A stretch of DNA of 64,000 nucleotides. Source: Acestrorhynchus altus (Eukaryota > Chordata > Actinopteri > Characiformes > Acestrorhynchidae). The notes under the pieces were generated by a model, which had not been told where the DNA came from, did no database searches, and was given only the letters and a program-made list of their open reading frames with translations. Below are positions 42,701-54,004 of the stretch, in pieces. The stretch spans positions 1,682,437-1,746,436 of the forward strand of contig CM067503.1 in NCBI GenBank assembly GCA_034509495.1. Direction: 5' to 3'. Position numbers and translations under genes: made by a program. The number at the start of each line of letters is the position of its first letter. The stretch's first letter is position 1.

Positions 42701-43540
42701 TGTCATTCATCTCTCCTGACTGTAAACGAAATCCTCCAAAAATTCAGCTTAATTCACAAAAAATTATATTATCATTAAGTCTAGTTTACGCGTTGTTTAC
42801 TCGCTGGAGTAAACAAAGCATCGTTCCTCATGCTCTCCCTGCTGCTCCCTCTGTTTACTGTCTTTATGTGAAGGAAAAAGCTCAGACATTCCAATGCAAT
42901 GGATGCATCCCCAGCTCTGCTGACCAATAGCAGGTCCAGATTCCAGTCCCATTCTTAAAGAATGAGGGAGAACAGCTTGCGCCGTCTCCAGCGTGGGACT
43001 GGCCATTTTTTTTCCTTTTGGCAAGTCAAACTTTATCAGCACAAACACACACAAATGAAAACAAACACATCCCGGCTTGCTAATTACGCACACGTCGGGC
43101 TCTCTGCATGCCGGCTTTGGACGGCGGGACTTCCTCTTGGCCGGACTTCCCGCGGCGACTTGGGACAACCTGGCCGTACTTACAGTACACACTCCTGGAG
43201 CAAACTGTTTGATTAGATAACACGCTCGCCGGCACATCAGTGGCTCGCGCCCATTTTTCAAACCCATTATTCTGCGCGCGAAGTTACAAATTACGGCAGT
43301 GACACCAGACTGGTATCTCTCGGGCCATGTGGCCCTGTACCCTCGCCAAATCCTGTGCCACTAATTTTACTAATTGCCTGGGCCCGGCCAGCCGTTTTCA
43401 TTGGTCCATATAGCCGGCGATGTCACAGCAAGCTAATGAGGACTAAATAACGCATGTGAACCCCTCTAATTGCTTCATTTCTCATTGTAGATACCATTTC
43501 TGTAATAAGAGCAGGGGTGCCAAAATGTTCGCAATATAAT
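42701..43540. other. Single-copy island, candidate regulatory cluster
   Basis: Repeat-free for 800 bp. Notable words are GCCACTAATTTTACTAATTG, AAGCTAATGAGGACTAAATA, CCCCTCTAATTGCTTC and GGCTTGCTAATTACGCAC. Several TAATT cores in GC-balanced sequence make this one of the better enhancer candidates. A 156-codon minus frame (42797-43267) has no recognised domain. Confidence 0.4.
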
Positions 43541-44429
43541 TATTTTGGAGGGAAGCATCAACACAAGCCGGACTATTTCCAAAAAACATTATGAGGCCTG
43601 GAGTGGTATTTGTTTATTTATTTATATATTTATTTCTTCGAGGGCAGTGCCGTGCACAGTCAGTGCTGGAGAGAACAGGCCATACAATACCAGCATGAAC
43701 GTTCAGGTCCCCATATTTCAGTTTCATCATTTCCTGTTTTTTTATTTTATGTTATTTTTTATTTTAAGCTTTATGATTATCCAGCGTGTATTACTGGGCA
43801 GTATCTGAAAATGGAAACGTACGATCCAAATGTATAGTTTAGACGTTCATGTCCAGTATGTGTTTCGTCCAGCAGGCGCTGCTGAACACAGACTGGATTT
43901 CTGACGTATCGTAGATGTTCTCCAAATGGAAAGTGCAGTGGTTTGTTTGTTTATTTGTTTGTTATTGATTCCGTTGAGAGCAGCGTGGTTCGTGAGGAAA
44001 CATCTTACAGCGATTACGTTTACTTTAGAACACGTACACGTAAATATGTACAGACGGTTATTTTAAACCTATGTAATTTGATCTCCGGTGTGATTTTTCT
44101 CCTTTAAGATAATAAACACACTACAGTTCTCCGACAGAAATGTTTGATTTTTATTATTATAGTTTAGATTTATTAAATATTGTTTTGGGGTCAGAACTTT
44201 TCGAGGTCCAGTGTGTATTTTTACACTGACTTCCATCGAACGTTTAGAAGAAAGTTTAGTTTAATATTTTGTGCCAAAAAATAAATGAGATAAATAATAT
44301 TATAATGACTTTTTTATTCCGCTTGTACATGGGATTGATGACAAAATTAAACTTTAAATGGTTAAGAATATTCAGAAATTAAAATTAAAACATAATAATT
44401 TAATGATTCCAAACACATAATAATGTCAA
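43541..44429. other. AT-rich noncoding sequence
   Basis: TTTA- and TTTG-rich patches (43608-43630, 43943-43965). No gene or transposon recognised. Confidence 0.45.

Positions 44430-44526
<97 letters not shown>
44430..44526. repeat. (CTAT)n tetranucleotide repeat
   Basis: About 24 uninterrupted CTAT units. Confidence 0.97.
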
Positions 44527-44528
<2 letters not shown>

Positions 44529-44627
44529 ATTTATTTTAGAATTATAGAATTAGAGCCCAGTATATATTTCTCAGTATGTCCAGTATTTTCTAATAAATGC
44601 TACAAACTGTATTTCCTACTGTTGGAT

Positions 44628-44685
44628 TGTTTGTTTGTTTGTTTGTTTGTTTGTTTGTTTGTTTGTTTGTTTTATTTGTTTGTTT
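44628..44685. repeat. (GTTT)n tetranucleotide repeat
   Basis: About 14 units with one TTTTATTT interruption. Confidence 0.95.
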
Positions 44686-44818
44686 GAGAGCAGAGCGGAA
44701 CATGAGGAAAACAATCTACTTTAAGATACATTCATGTAAAATATGTCAAATATATTATTTCAGGACATCAGTTTAATAATCTTAACTAATCCTACATTTA
44801 TATTTAAGATTATTCAGC

Positions 44819-45042
44819 ATCCTCACTGTCCTCACTGTCCTCACAGTCCTAGCTGTCCTCACTGTCCTCGCTGTTCTCACTGTCCTCACTGTCCTCACTG
44901 TCCTCACTGAGCTCACAGTCCTAGCTGTCCTCACTGTCCTCACTGTTCTCACTGAGCTCACAGTCCTAGCTGTCCTCACTGTCCTCACTGTCCTCACAGT
45001 CCTCACTGTCCTCACTGTCCTCACTGTCCTCACTGTCCTCAC
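44819..45042. repeat. 9-bp minisatellite (TCCTCACTG)n
   Basis: About 25 units. Variant units (CACAGTCCTAGCTG) start at 44842, 44914 and 44959, that is 72 and 45 bp apart, both multiples of 9, showing segmental duplication inside the array. Because 9 is divisible by 3, the minus strand stays open for 86 codons reading R-T-V and R-T-A repeats; this is not evidence for a protein. Confidence 0.95.
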
Positions 45043-45319
45043 TGATCTACTGATCTTCCATTGAACTTAAGGCAGAAACACATCAATCAAACCTTTGTTG
45101 TACAGTTATACGATCTTTCCTCCAGTATGTATTTCCTTCAGCATGAAGTAAACGTGTTAATGAAGTGCTAACAGGCTGCCGTTCTCTCTCTCTCTTCCTC
45201 TCATCCAGTCAAAGACAGTAGATTGTATCCAAATGGCTGAAGTGTTTATTTGTTTGTTTGTTTATATATTTATTTCTCTTTGAGAGCAGCGCAGTCCTGC
45301 TCTCAGTGTATTTTCCAGA

Positions 45320-45324
<5 letters not shown>
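45043..45324. other. Unassigned noncoding sequence
   Basis: CTCTCTCT and TTTG tracts only. Confidence 0.4.

Positions 45325-45384
<60 letters not shown>
45325..45384. repeat. (CA)n microsatellite
   Basis: About 30 uninterrupted CA units. Confidence 0.96.
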
Positions 45385-45386
<2 letters not shown>

Positions 45387-45391
45387 ATATA

Positions 45392-45530
45392 TATATACCA
45401 GTCAAAAGCCCTCAAACATATAAACACATAAACAAGCACAGACAAACAAACAATTTTGGAGAGTGTATATATATATATATACACAGTACCAGTCAAAAGT
45501 TTGGACACACTTGAATGAACGTACTGGAGG
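45392..45530 (+). mobile_element. Tc1-like terminal sequences ('CCAGTCAAAAGTTTGGACAC')
   Basis: TACCAGTCAAAAG occurs twice, at 45397 (followed by CCCTCAAAC) and at 45488 (followed by TTTGGACACACTTG). This is the terminal sequence of a common fish Tc1-like element. A TA microsatellite lies between the two copies, as expected when ends of TA-targeting transposons stack. Sequence up to about 45860 may be element interior but carries no transposase motif. Confidence 0.65.
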
Positions 45531-46030
45531 TAACGATTTTTGTTTTATTTTTATATTGATATATATTATTTTCAAATTGCTAATAAATAATTTGAAGACC
45601 CATTTTTAACTCCATAAAGATTTATACTGAACCCTGTTTGTCCCCAATCTGACATTTGTTTTTGAAAGGATCTAAGCGTGAGGAACCTCTGGATTCTAAC
45701 CTCGTCTACTATTTAAGGATATTTTCTGAGTGAACAGCAAAGCACTATGTAAGTCTCTCAGGATCAGGACGTCTGATAAATGTCATGAATGTCATGAACA
45801 TTCGTTTATAAGGTTGTTCTGTAAAGGTTAAAGAGTGCAGGTGTGTCCCATGAGATGTGGTTGGTTTGTTTGTTTATTTGTTTGTTTATTTGTTTGTTTA
45901 TTTGTTTGAGGATGGTGCAGTCCTCCAATTACTACACTTACTCAACGTTAAACAACCCTATGATATCTGAAATCTTTATTTGAGGAGCAATATTTTCAGA
46001 CTCTCTCTCTCTGTTTCTCTCTTCCTGTCT

Positions 46031-46032
<2 letters not shown>
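45531..46032. other. Noncoding stretch with TTTG/TTTA repeats
   Basis: (TTTG/TTTA)n at about 45862-45910; CTCTCTCT at 46000. No gene. Confidence 0.4.
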
Positions 46033-46067
<35 letters not shown>

Positions 46068-46182
46068 TGTGTGTGTGTGTGTGGTAGTCTGTGTTGTGGT
46101 GCACATTTCACTAATGCGCACCTATCTTCATGCCACCTGGGGGCCAGAAGTGTGTGATGTTCCTGGCCTGGCCACATTCCCA

Positions 46183-46230
<48 letters not shown>

Positions 46231-46231
46231 C
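46033..46231. repeat. Two (GT)n tracts, second ending in (CG)n
   Basis: GT at 46033-46083 and 46187-46224, the latter passing into CGCGCGC. The TG/CG junction is a strong Z-DNA-forming sequence. 100 bp of unassigned sequence lies between. Confidence 0.93.
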
Positions 46232-46662
46232 CTTCCCTCACATCTACAGAAGAACACGTGCTGAATATTTGAATATTTAATGCTATTAAAGCTGCAGCAA
46301 AAAGAAGGCTATTACTTATTTACCGTCTTATATCCAGGGCCCAGCATCAGGTGGTCCCAGGACGAGGGCCCCCCGCCACCGAGCCACTGCAAATTATTGA
46401 CCAATAATCCGTCTTAATTCATGTCACAGGGAAGTTAATAATTCAGGCGGGACTGGTGTTGTGCTTTTGGCTGAAGAGGGCTCAGAGCTGCACGGTTTGT
46501 CTTAGCTGGTGATACGCTGCGGCGGGGTGGCAGCGATACGGGACGGAGGGGGAAGGGGAAGGTATGGTGGAATATGATTAAATAAATTATGATGACAGAC
46601 AAAACAGGGTTTAGGTTGAGAACATTTGCCATGCTGAGGAATATGGGTGACACAACTGCCAA

Positions 46663-46663
<1 letters not shown>
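46232..46663. other. Unassigned noncoding sequence
   Basis: 46340-46450 is complex and repeat-free (CTGCAAATTATTGACCAATA); the rest is unassigned. Confidence 0.35.
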
Positions 46664-46738
<75 letters not shown>

Positions 46739-46744
46739 GCGCGC
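46664..46744. repeat. (CA)n microsatellite ending in GCACGCGCGC
   Basis: About 35 CA units pass into alternating purine-pyrimidine GCGCGC, again a Z-DNA-prone junction. Confidence 0.96.
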
Positions 46745-47470
46745 AGCAATGCTGTCTTTTCTACTGCAGTCTTTATGGCAGAGGGTCACTGTTTCGTTCC
46801 CTCAACCATTCGTCTAAAACATCACCAGCAGGTTCCAGAATCTGAGCTTCAGATGCTTTAATGTAAAACGTCTCAGAAACGATACATTTCTATTCATAAA
46901 CTCTAAATCACAATTCATTCGTCTCATCATTTTCACCTCAGAAACCAATTGATACTTCATTCTTTTTTATATTCAGTCACCTTCGCGGCGTCCTTTTAAA
47001 CAACATCAAATAATAACATGTTTTCATGCATTTCTTCATTCTTTAATGATGGAATTATTATTTTTTGTTCAATTATTAAGGTATTAATTCACTCGTCTCA
47101 CTCATTAATTCACTGGATCATTTATTTACTGACTCGCTGATTTATTTATTTATTTATTTATTCATTCAGTCATTATTATTACTGTTCAATAATCAGTGTA
47201 TCATTCTCATATCGTTCTTTCATTGATTGATCGGTTGATTAGTTATTGAATTTATCTATATTTACAGATTTATGCCTTTGTCCTTTTTTAATTCTGTCAT
47301 TATTTTTTCACTCATTTATTGATTGATTCGTTTGACATTTTCTGTCCCCTCGTCGGCCATTATTGTCGTTCATTCATTCACTTATTCGTTTATTAGCATA
47401 TTTATTTATTCATTATCGACAAAACGATGCCTTCTTTTCACGTCATGTCATAGAAGTCATTTGTTCGCTC
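46745..47470. other. AT-rich sequence of degenerate ATTC/ATTT/ATTG words
   Basis: From 46900 to 47420 short words ATTCATTC, TTTATTTA, ATTGATTGAT and CATTATT recur without strict period, a decayed tetranucleotide-type field. No gene. Confidence 0.45.
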
Positions 47471-48090
47471 GTTGCATAGAAACCACAGAACTACAGAAAT
47501 AAAAGCAGAAGTCCACGTAGAGACAAACGAGACCGTTTCGGTTTTTGAGACAACGTTAAATAACCAGTGGTGTTGAAACCACTGCCCCTGAAATCTGCAT
47601 CACAGAAAGCTGAAAGACGCTGTCTGATACCTGAGACACCAGAGGTTTAAACACGTTCCTACCAGAAGACTCCAGAGGTCAGCTGACCGTTAACGTCTTC
47701 GGCGGAGGCCCCACCGCACTGCCATGCACATGATGCCCCCTGAGCAACCAGTGGCACCAAACTGGTGGTCACAAGGAGGAGGGAGGGAAAAGCGAAATGT
47801 CAGTGAATGTCTGCAGATGAAAGGTAGAGAGCAGAGGTCTTTTAAGGACAGGTGGAAGATGGAGGTAAAGGTGACGGAGCATCAGAGTCACAGAAACCAG
47901 ATCGAATCAGCGATGTGGAATTCCCCTTTAAGTAAATCAGAATGAAAAACACAACAATCGGGTTACGCAGTGAAACGGTGAACTGGTGTGAACTGTGTTT
48001 GTTACACTGCTTACTGCTGTGGCTGGGCGTTCTCCGCTACCTCACCGACCAAACACTTCGTTTGACGTAGTTTCATTCATCAAAAATTTG
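47471..48090. other. Unassigned noncoding sequence
   Basis: GC-balanced, with no repeat recognised; frames have no domain. Confidence 0.35.
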
Positions 48091-48515
48091 AAAGGTATTT
48101 AAAGGAATCAGTCACACATTCGGGACACTGTTATTTCCAGATTAGAATCTATTCTACAATAGAACAGACCACGTTTTAATCTGAACTTTACTCAAACCTG
48201 CAGTTTTCGTTGGCTTTTCACTGAAGAGTAAAACACTTTACATCATTTTTGACCTGAAAATACAAGAATGTAAATCAATTATCGGTTATGATTAGATTGG
48301 CAAGGATTTTTACAGCAATAAGTTGTGGAAAATACATGACAGCAGTTCAAAAAACCCCAACCCCTTATTATTTTATTATTATTATTTGTGTATGTATCAG
48401 TATTATCCCGTCTCAGGACTTTTATTCTGAAATTCGAGCACAGTATGAGCAAAGAGAGCAAACCGTCCCTCTCATTTTCCTCTATAAGCCAATATCTTGG
48501 TCAGTGATGTCAACA
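48091..48515 (-). mobile_element. Dispersed repeat family F copy, inverted
   Basis: AGGAATCAGTCACACATTC, GACTTTTATTCTGAAATTCG, GCAAAGAGAGCAAACCG and CCAATATCTTGGTCAGTGAT are the reverse complement of words in the copy at 50060-50560. It runs into GCCCCGCCCCCTGC and then into a minisatellite, just as the copy at 5941-6420 runs into the 52-bp array. Confidence 0.6.
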
Positions 48516-48700
48516 GCCCCGCCCCCTGCACCCACCAAAGACTGTCTCCCACTGCACTCACTAAAGACTCAAGACTGTCTCCCCCTGCACCCACCAAACA
48601 CTGTCTCCGCCTGCACCCACCAAAGACTGTCTCCCACTGCACCCACCAAACACTGTCTCCCACTGCACCCACCAAACACTGTCTCCCACTACCTTCTCAC
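48516..48700. repeat. 26-bp minisatellite
   Basis: Unit CACCCACCAAACACTGTCTC plus CCACTG, about six to seven copies with AAGACTC insertions in one unit. Overlapping frames in both strands arise from it. Confidence 0.92.
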
Positions 48701-49004
48701 ATTACAGCTACATCTAATTCTACACCAGTGCATGTAAATATAATGCAAACATTATTTTTGCATTTTCTATAAACACTTGTACAGTTTATAAACACTACTA
48801 CAGTGTAATTATGTATGTATAATGTATGTACGGTGTAAGTTAACGTGTAAATACACTATATACACTATTTTTCTATGGATCTGTTTGACTACGGTGAGAG
48901 ACTTCAAGTTTTTCGCTCACCCTTACACAGGTTTAATTTGACGTGACAATAAATGGATTTGATTTTAAGAGTTAAGCAGAGTCGTCCTGCAAAACGGAGA
49001 AAAC
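48701..49004. other. Unassigned noncoding sequence
   Basis: AT-rich; CACTATATACACTAT-like words near 48853 and TGACGTGACAATAAATGG at 48940 resemble a retroelement tail but are not decisive. Confidence 0.35.
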
Positions 49005-49470
49005 CAGCCAATTAAAGGCAGAAGTGTTTAAATGGTAGAAATCTCTCCTGAACATGCAGAGCCCTATAAAGTTCCCTTCGTGGAAATCATTAGTATTTAA
49101 GGCACAATATTAAGAGCAATTAAAAGATGTAACCATAAGCAGCCTGCCTGAGAAGGGCCTCACTTGACCGCCCTAAACGGGGTATTAGAATAACAATTTG
49201 GCCTCGAACTCTGACAAGTGAAATAAATGTTTTAACAGAGCGATAATTGAACCAAAAGCAAACATTTCCCGCTGGTTTTTGGGTAATTGCGGTCATGGTG
49301 CAGCAGAGGCTTGGTAATTTAAGCTCCTGGGCTTTTCTCGTCAGCACGGCTTCCTTACAGCCTCAGCGACTGCCACAAAGAGCTGCAGACTTAATAAAAA
49401 AATTGCCCTTTATCAGCCTGTTTCAAAGGGAATCCCAAGCAAGAGGGGAAGCACACTGAGAAAAACAGCT
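49005..49470. other. Single-copy island, candidate regulatory element
   Basis: CAGCCAATTAAAGGCAG, TCATTAGTATTTAAGGC, GAGCAATTAAAAGATG, GGGTAATTGCGGTCATGG and GGCTTGGTAATTTAAGC lie in 450 bp of complex repeat-free sequence. This is one of the strongest enhancer-like stretches by texture. Confidence 0.45.
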
Positions 49471-49819
49471 TCAGACTGCAATAACTCTGACAGGAAGCGA
49501 GAAAGACACCAGGTCTGAGTCACTGTGGTCAGATCAGGGTGTTTTTACGGTGTTAATAATGTAAAGGTAAGACGCCGGTGTTTCCCGGACTGCTGAGTTC
49601 TGGCTTTCAGCTCGCAGGAGAAGTGCTTAGCTTCAGCCTCAGTAACAGAAATGTCATGTATATGAGAACAGAACACTTGAGACGCACCACAGGGTCCCCT
49701 TGAAAAAAAAACAAGGGGGCATGTTTGATGGTGTAGCTGGTCTGCAGTCATGACCAACCTAAAATTAGACAACCAGGGTGACCGATGTTTGGGAAGTGCC
49801 AAGTGCCAAACTCTCCCCC
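49471..49819. other. Unassigned noncoding sequence
   Basis: No repeat recognised; an A-run at 49702-49709 and a 97-codon minus frame without domain. Confidence 0.35.
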
Positions 49820-50010
49820 TCTCGCATTGGACACTCACATTCTGACACTACGAAGTTGAGGATGAGCACGTTCTCCTCCGATACATGTGAAGTCGATGCA
49901 TCAACCACCACTGCATCAGTGCTGGGCAGCCAATGCACTCGGAGGAAAGTGCCGGATCACCAGCTCTGATACAGCGCTAACAGACGCCTGTGCCAGCCAG
50001 CATCACATCT
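49820..50010 (-). mobile_element. SINE-A body fragment
   Basis: GCTAACAGACGCCTGTGCCA followed by GCCAGCATCACATCTG matches the distal part of SINE-A at about 2850-2880 in the same orientation. Upstream words (CAATGCACTCGGAGGAAAG) probably belong to the same element. The tRNA-like head is absent. Confidence 0.5.
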
Positions 50011-50059
50011 GCTTACAAACTGCTGTTGGGTGACTTAATCCCATTCCTAGTGCAGAAAT

Positions 50060-50560
50060 AGTGCATCCTGGTGATGCTCAACCTGCATACAGACTCTGAC
50101 TGATCAGAGAGAGGGGGCGGGGCTGATGATATCACTGAGCCAGATATTGGGTTAAACAATAAGGACAATAAGAAGGGAGGAGCTGTTTGCTCTCTTTCTT
50201 TGCCTACACAGTGTTCAAATTTCAGAATAAAAGTCCTTAGAAGGAGTAACACTGATACGAGTCCAGGTAAACAACCTTGTTAATCTAATCATTACAAATA
50301 ACTGATCAAAATTCTGCATTTTCAGCTCAAAAAACTGTGTTTTTTAGTCTTTATAAGCAAAAAAGAACAAAGAAAATAGTTGCAAGTACATGTTTGATCA
50401 AAGCATCAAACACCAAATTCATACAAATATTTAAATTCTGTTCATATTTGGATCTGAAATCAAGACCAATTAGAGTTCTCGAGGATGCCCTGAAAATAGC
50501 AATATCTGATATGTGTGACTTACCACAAAGTTGGTTCTAAAGGTTCTAAAGGTTAAGAAA
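50060..50560 (+). mobile_element. Dispersed repeat family F, reference copy
   Basis: In order: the inverted 52-bp-unit sequence (50080-50125: CAACCTGCATACAGACTC, GGGGGCGGGGCTGATG), TTTGCTCTCTTTCTTTGCC, TACACAGTGTTCAAATTTC, TTTTTAGTCTTTATAAGC, CCAATTAGAGTTCTCGAGG and CTGAAAATAGCAATATCTGA with TATGTGTGACTTACC. Copies at 5941, 15936, 16880 and 48091 share subsets in matching order. No protein is encoded consistently, so it is probably a non-autonomous element of unknown class. Confidence 0.65.
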
Positions 50561-50755
50561 TCAGAGTAATATTACAACTCGATAGACACGAAAAGTCAAC
50601 AAGTTTCTCGAGGAATCGTTTCAAGCCTAAATGACAAGAATGAATTGCTCATTTCCAGCCATCATCACTGACAAACCTGATCACCTACAGAAAAGAACAC
50701 AAACGACTACAAATATTACGACTGTGCAACAACTACTAAACACAACAGATAATTC
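50561..50755. other. Unassigned noncoding sequence
   Basis: No feature recognised. Confidence 0.35.
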
Positions 50756-51869
50756 TTTAATAAGAGCCCAGTTTCCCACTCGGATTGACCCCGTCGCTTT
50801 ACATTGCGCCCACTAGGCCATGTAATCAACAAGTCGGCGCTCCGTTCAGCACATATGAAGAAACTGGGCTTTCCGCACTGTTTGGCGCTTGATGTAACGA
50901 GTGGCGACAAACTCCAGAGTGTCATTTGCTTTCGAACACGTGAAGTACGTCTGTGTGCTCCCGCTGTTGTTCATGAAAGTAGAGCTTTCTTGGCAGTGAC
51001 GGAACTTGCGCCCGATGTCTTGTTTGTGTGTCCTATCGATGGTTCATTAATGTAACTAAGAATATGAGTAATGGATTAAAATGTGGTCAGTGGCGCTGAG
51101 CCCGAGAGTGTGTACATGTGCAAGTGTGTGTGTGTGTGTGTGTGTGTGACAGCTGCTTGATTAGGCACCCGGCACCATTTGCAGTCTGCATGCCGAAGCG
51201 CGTTGCATAGATGGAAGATAACGCACAACCACATACATGGCGCTCAGCACTGATATTCAAAAGGAAACATAGAAACCCTGTTTTCAGTACAGATGTACAA
51301 TGTGTGAGGAAAAAGCACTCTATTTATAGAGCTCTCAGCCTGCGAACGCTCGTCTCCTTCATCTGTGTGTTTGCTGCCACAGCTTCCAAGAAGTGGCCTG
51401 AAATTCCGCGAACGTTGTTTGTAACGTAACTTTACTAGGTCACAATAAGAAACGACTTGTTTCTCGAAGGAACGCACCTGACTCGAAGCGTCTTACACCC
51501 GACAGAGCTCGAACTAACTGCAGGCCAAACGGGGGCAAGTGAGCACTGCGTTTTCAGTGTCCGACGAGTGGAAAGAAGCCGGAAAGCTGAAGGGCCACGT
51601 ACAGAATTTCCTGACATTTCGCTTCCAGACCTACTTTCGTGGCACTGCGCGGTGTGTTTATGTGCGTGTGTGTGTGTGATGCTTTATTTACCAGTGCCCT
51701 GCATTTGCAGGTGGCTTCCCTGTACAATATTTAAACGCACCGCACACAGCAGACTCCCTGTGAAGCAGCTATGAGCTCCGTGTTTCAGCTTTGAACAGCA
51801 TCACTATCAGTCCAGTGTAAATAACGAGAAGTGGCAACTGATAAATATGTGATGATGCCGCCACCCCTA
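50756..51869. other. Single-copy island with a short GT tract
   Basis: 50760-51110 and 51150-51640 are complex and repeat-free, with GTTCATTAATGTAAC at 51042-51056. A (TG)n tract lies at 51124-51148. Short frames on both strands (72-105 codons) lack domains. Candidate regulatory elements. Confidence 0.35.
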
Positions 51870-51880
51870 CCCCCCCCCCC

Positions 51881-51911
<31 letters not shown>

Positions 51912-51913
51912 AC
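51870..51913. repeat. C homopolymer (28 C) joined to (CA)n
   Basis: Twenty-eight consecutive C followed by about 8 CA units. The complementary G run could fold as a quadruplex. Confidence 0.95.
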
Positions 51914-52420
51914 GCCTCTCCCTGCCACTCGACTGCCTCCAACTAGGAAAAGAGCTCAGGGCTGATGGTAACAGGTGACCGGAGAGTCCGAAAGCTCCAT
52001 TAAAGCAACATTATGTTGAATTTCTCCTCGAAGTAAAGCAGCTTCGGAATCACAGTGATGCTCCACTGACCCGTAATATGGAGAACAGTGTCTCCGCACT
52101 ATCTAACTCTGGTGAAGTGGGCAGGACGGCGTGTACGAGGTTACGCTACCACCTCAGTGCACATGCTTCTTTCACTTTCAGTGACTGGAGGTGGAGCCCA
52201 GACGGTCCAGTTCGTACAGTAGGTAATGATGCTTTAAAGGCTGGAGTGAAAAAGGGGATCAAAGCCTTCAACACGTTTATACGTTTGTAATTTATGGAGA
52301 AATGGAGCTGATAAAATATATTAAATGATAAGAAATGCAGTTTTTCTTTGAGGATAAACGACCACGTTCATTTATTACTGCTTAAAATACCTCGAATGTC
52401 TTATTTAAACTTCAGACGTT
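51914..52420. other. Unassigned noncoding sequence
   Basis: GC-balanced; no repeat family or domain recognised. Confidence 0.35.
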
Positions 52421-52503
52421 AGTTTGGTTTGCTCTTGATTTTGAAGTGAATGGGATCGCACCGGCCAGATCTAAAGAGCTCTCAGAGGCCTTCAGAACGA
52501 AGG

Positions 52504-52505
<2 letters not shown>
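52421..52505 (+). mobile_element. Tc1-like lineage 2, N-terminal fragment
   Basis: TTTGGTTTGCTCTTGATTTT, GGCCAGATCTAAAGAGCTC and AGAGGCCTTCAGAACGAAGG match the start of the transposase coding region at 13110 and 17800 (reading A-R-S-K-E-L-S-E-A-F-R-T-K). Cut off by the GT tract that follows. Confidence 0.75.

Positions 52506-52568
<63 letters not shown>
52506..52568. repeat. (GT)n microsatellite
   Basis: About 31 uninterrupted units between two transposon fragments. Confidence 0.96.
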
Positions 52569-52569
<1 letters not shown>

Positions 52570-52792
52570 ACAGCGCAGAGCAATGGACAAAAGTGTTGGG
52601 ACACCTGTTCACTCAATAATTCTTCTGAAATCAAGGGTATTAGGAGTAACCGTCTCCAGGGAAGGCTGGATTCTGGAGCATTGCTGTGAGGATATGATTG
52701 CATTCATTGTATTCTACTGGCAGTACCTCTCTACAGGGACCAGACGAGCTGTGTGTGCATTTGCACATCTGTGTCAGCAGGTGAGGGGACTG
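52570..52792 (+). mobile_element. 'GGGACACCTG' DNA element, internally deleted
   Basis: TGGACAAAAGTGTTGGGACA, CTGAAATCAAGGGTATTAGG, ACCGTCTCCAGGGAAGGCTG and GCTGTGAGGATATGATTGC are followed directly by TTCTACTGGCAGTACCTCTC and GCTGTGTGTGCATTTGCACA. The central part with the CTCCACAGCTCAATGC block is missing. Confidence 0.8.
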
Positions 52793-53073
52793 AAAGAGGG
52801 CCGAGGGTGAGAAATGTAGTGCGTAGGCCTGAATCCAGACTCACAGGGTTTACAGGGTGAACGCAGCCGGGCTTTACGACAGCAAACAACAAAAAACTAA
52901 AGACAAAAACAGAATGACACAGAAGGAGCATCCTGGAAGGAGACGGGCCCCCGGGGGACACACTCGCGCCATCGCCGGACTGCATTTGCTCATGCTAATC
53001 ATCAGAGGGAAGATATTAATGCAGAGAGAGATGGTACTCTGAAACAGCTGCTCTCGCCACGGCCAATAATAAC

Positions 53074-53077
<4 letters not shown>
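52793..53077. other. Unassigned noncoding sequence
   Basis: 52915-53075 is complex and repeat-free (CATTTGCTCATGCTAATCA). No exon. Confidence 0.35.
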
Positions 53078-53129
<52 letters not shown>

Positions 53130-53303
53130 GAAGGAGAATTGAGAGTATCTCACCATGTCCCTGCATCATTGCTTGGCTCCCTGGTGGTGGACTCTGATTG
53201 GCTGGCCTGAAGAGGTGATTGTTGGGATGTGTGGGAGGCGGACTGGAGGGCTGAATTCGCAACCTGAGTGTGAGAGAGAGAGAGAGAGAGAGAGACACAC
53301 ACA

Positions 53304-53345
<42 letters not shown>

Positions 53346-53353
53346 TCACTGTT

Positions 53354-53409
<56 letters not shown>

Positions 53410-53470
53410 TCACTCACTGTTTCTTTCTCTCTCTCTCTCTCTGTCACACACAAGCACACACACTCACTCC

Positions 53471-53522
<52 letters not shown>

Positions 53523-53534
53523 TCACTCCTCCAC

Positions 53535-53600
<66 letters not shown>

Positions 53601-53636
53601 ACTCTCTCACTCCTCTCAAACACACTCTCACACACA

Positions 53637-53694
<58 letters not shown>

Positions 53695-53860
53695 TTTGGT
53701 GGTCTCTCCAATGGTGTTTCTCCTCTGACAAGCAGCTCATGAATTTCCCGTCATGCACCTGACCGGTCATTCAAACACAAAACACAAATAAGTCAAGTCG
53801 ACCATCTGCTTGTTAGAGGCACCCATAAAGTGCATCTCCTCCCCTCCTTCCTCTCTCTCT

Positions 53861-53898
<38 letters not shown>

Positions 53899-53937
53899 AG
53901 TATCTCTCTCCCTCCCTCTGCTCCATCTCTATGTCTC

Positions 53938-54004
<67 letters not shown>

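Noticed and set aside
53155..53742. 195-codon frame of T-H and S-L repeats
   Set aside because: Translation of CA and CT microsatellites.
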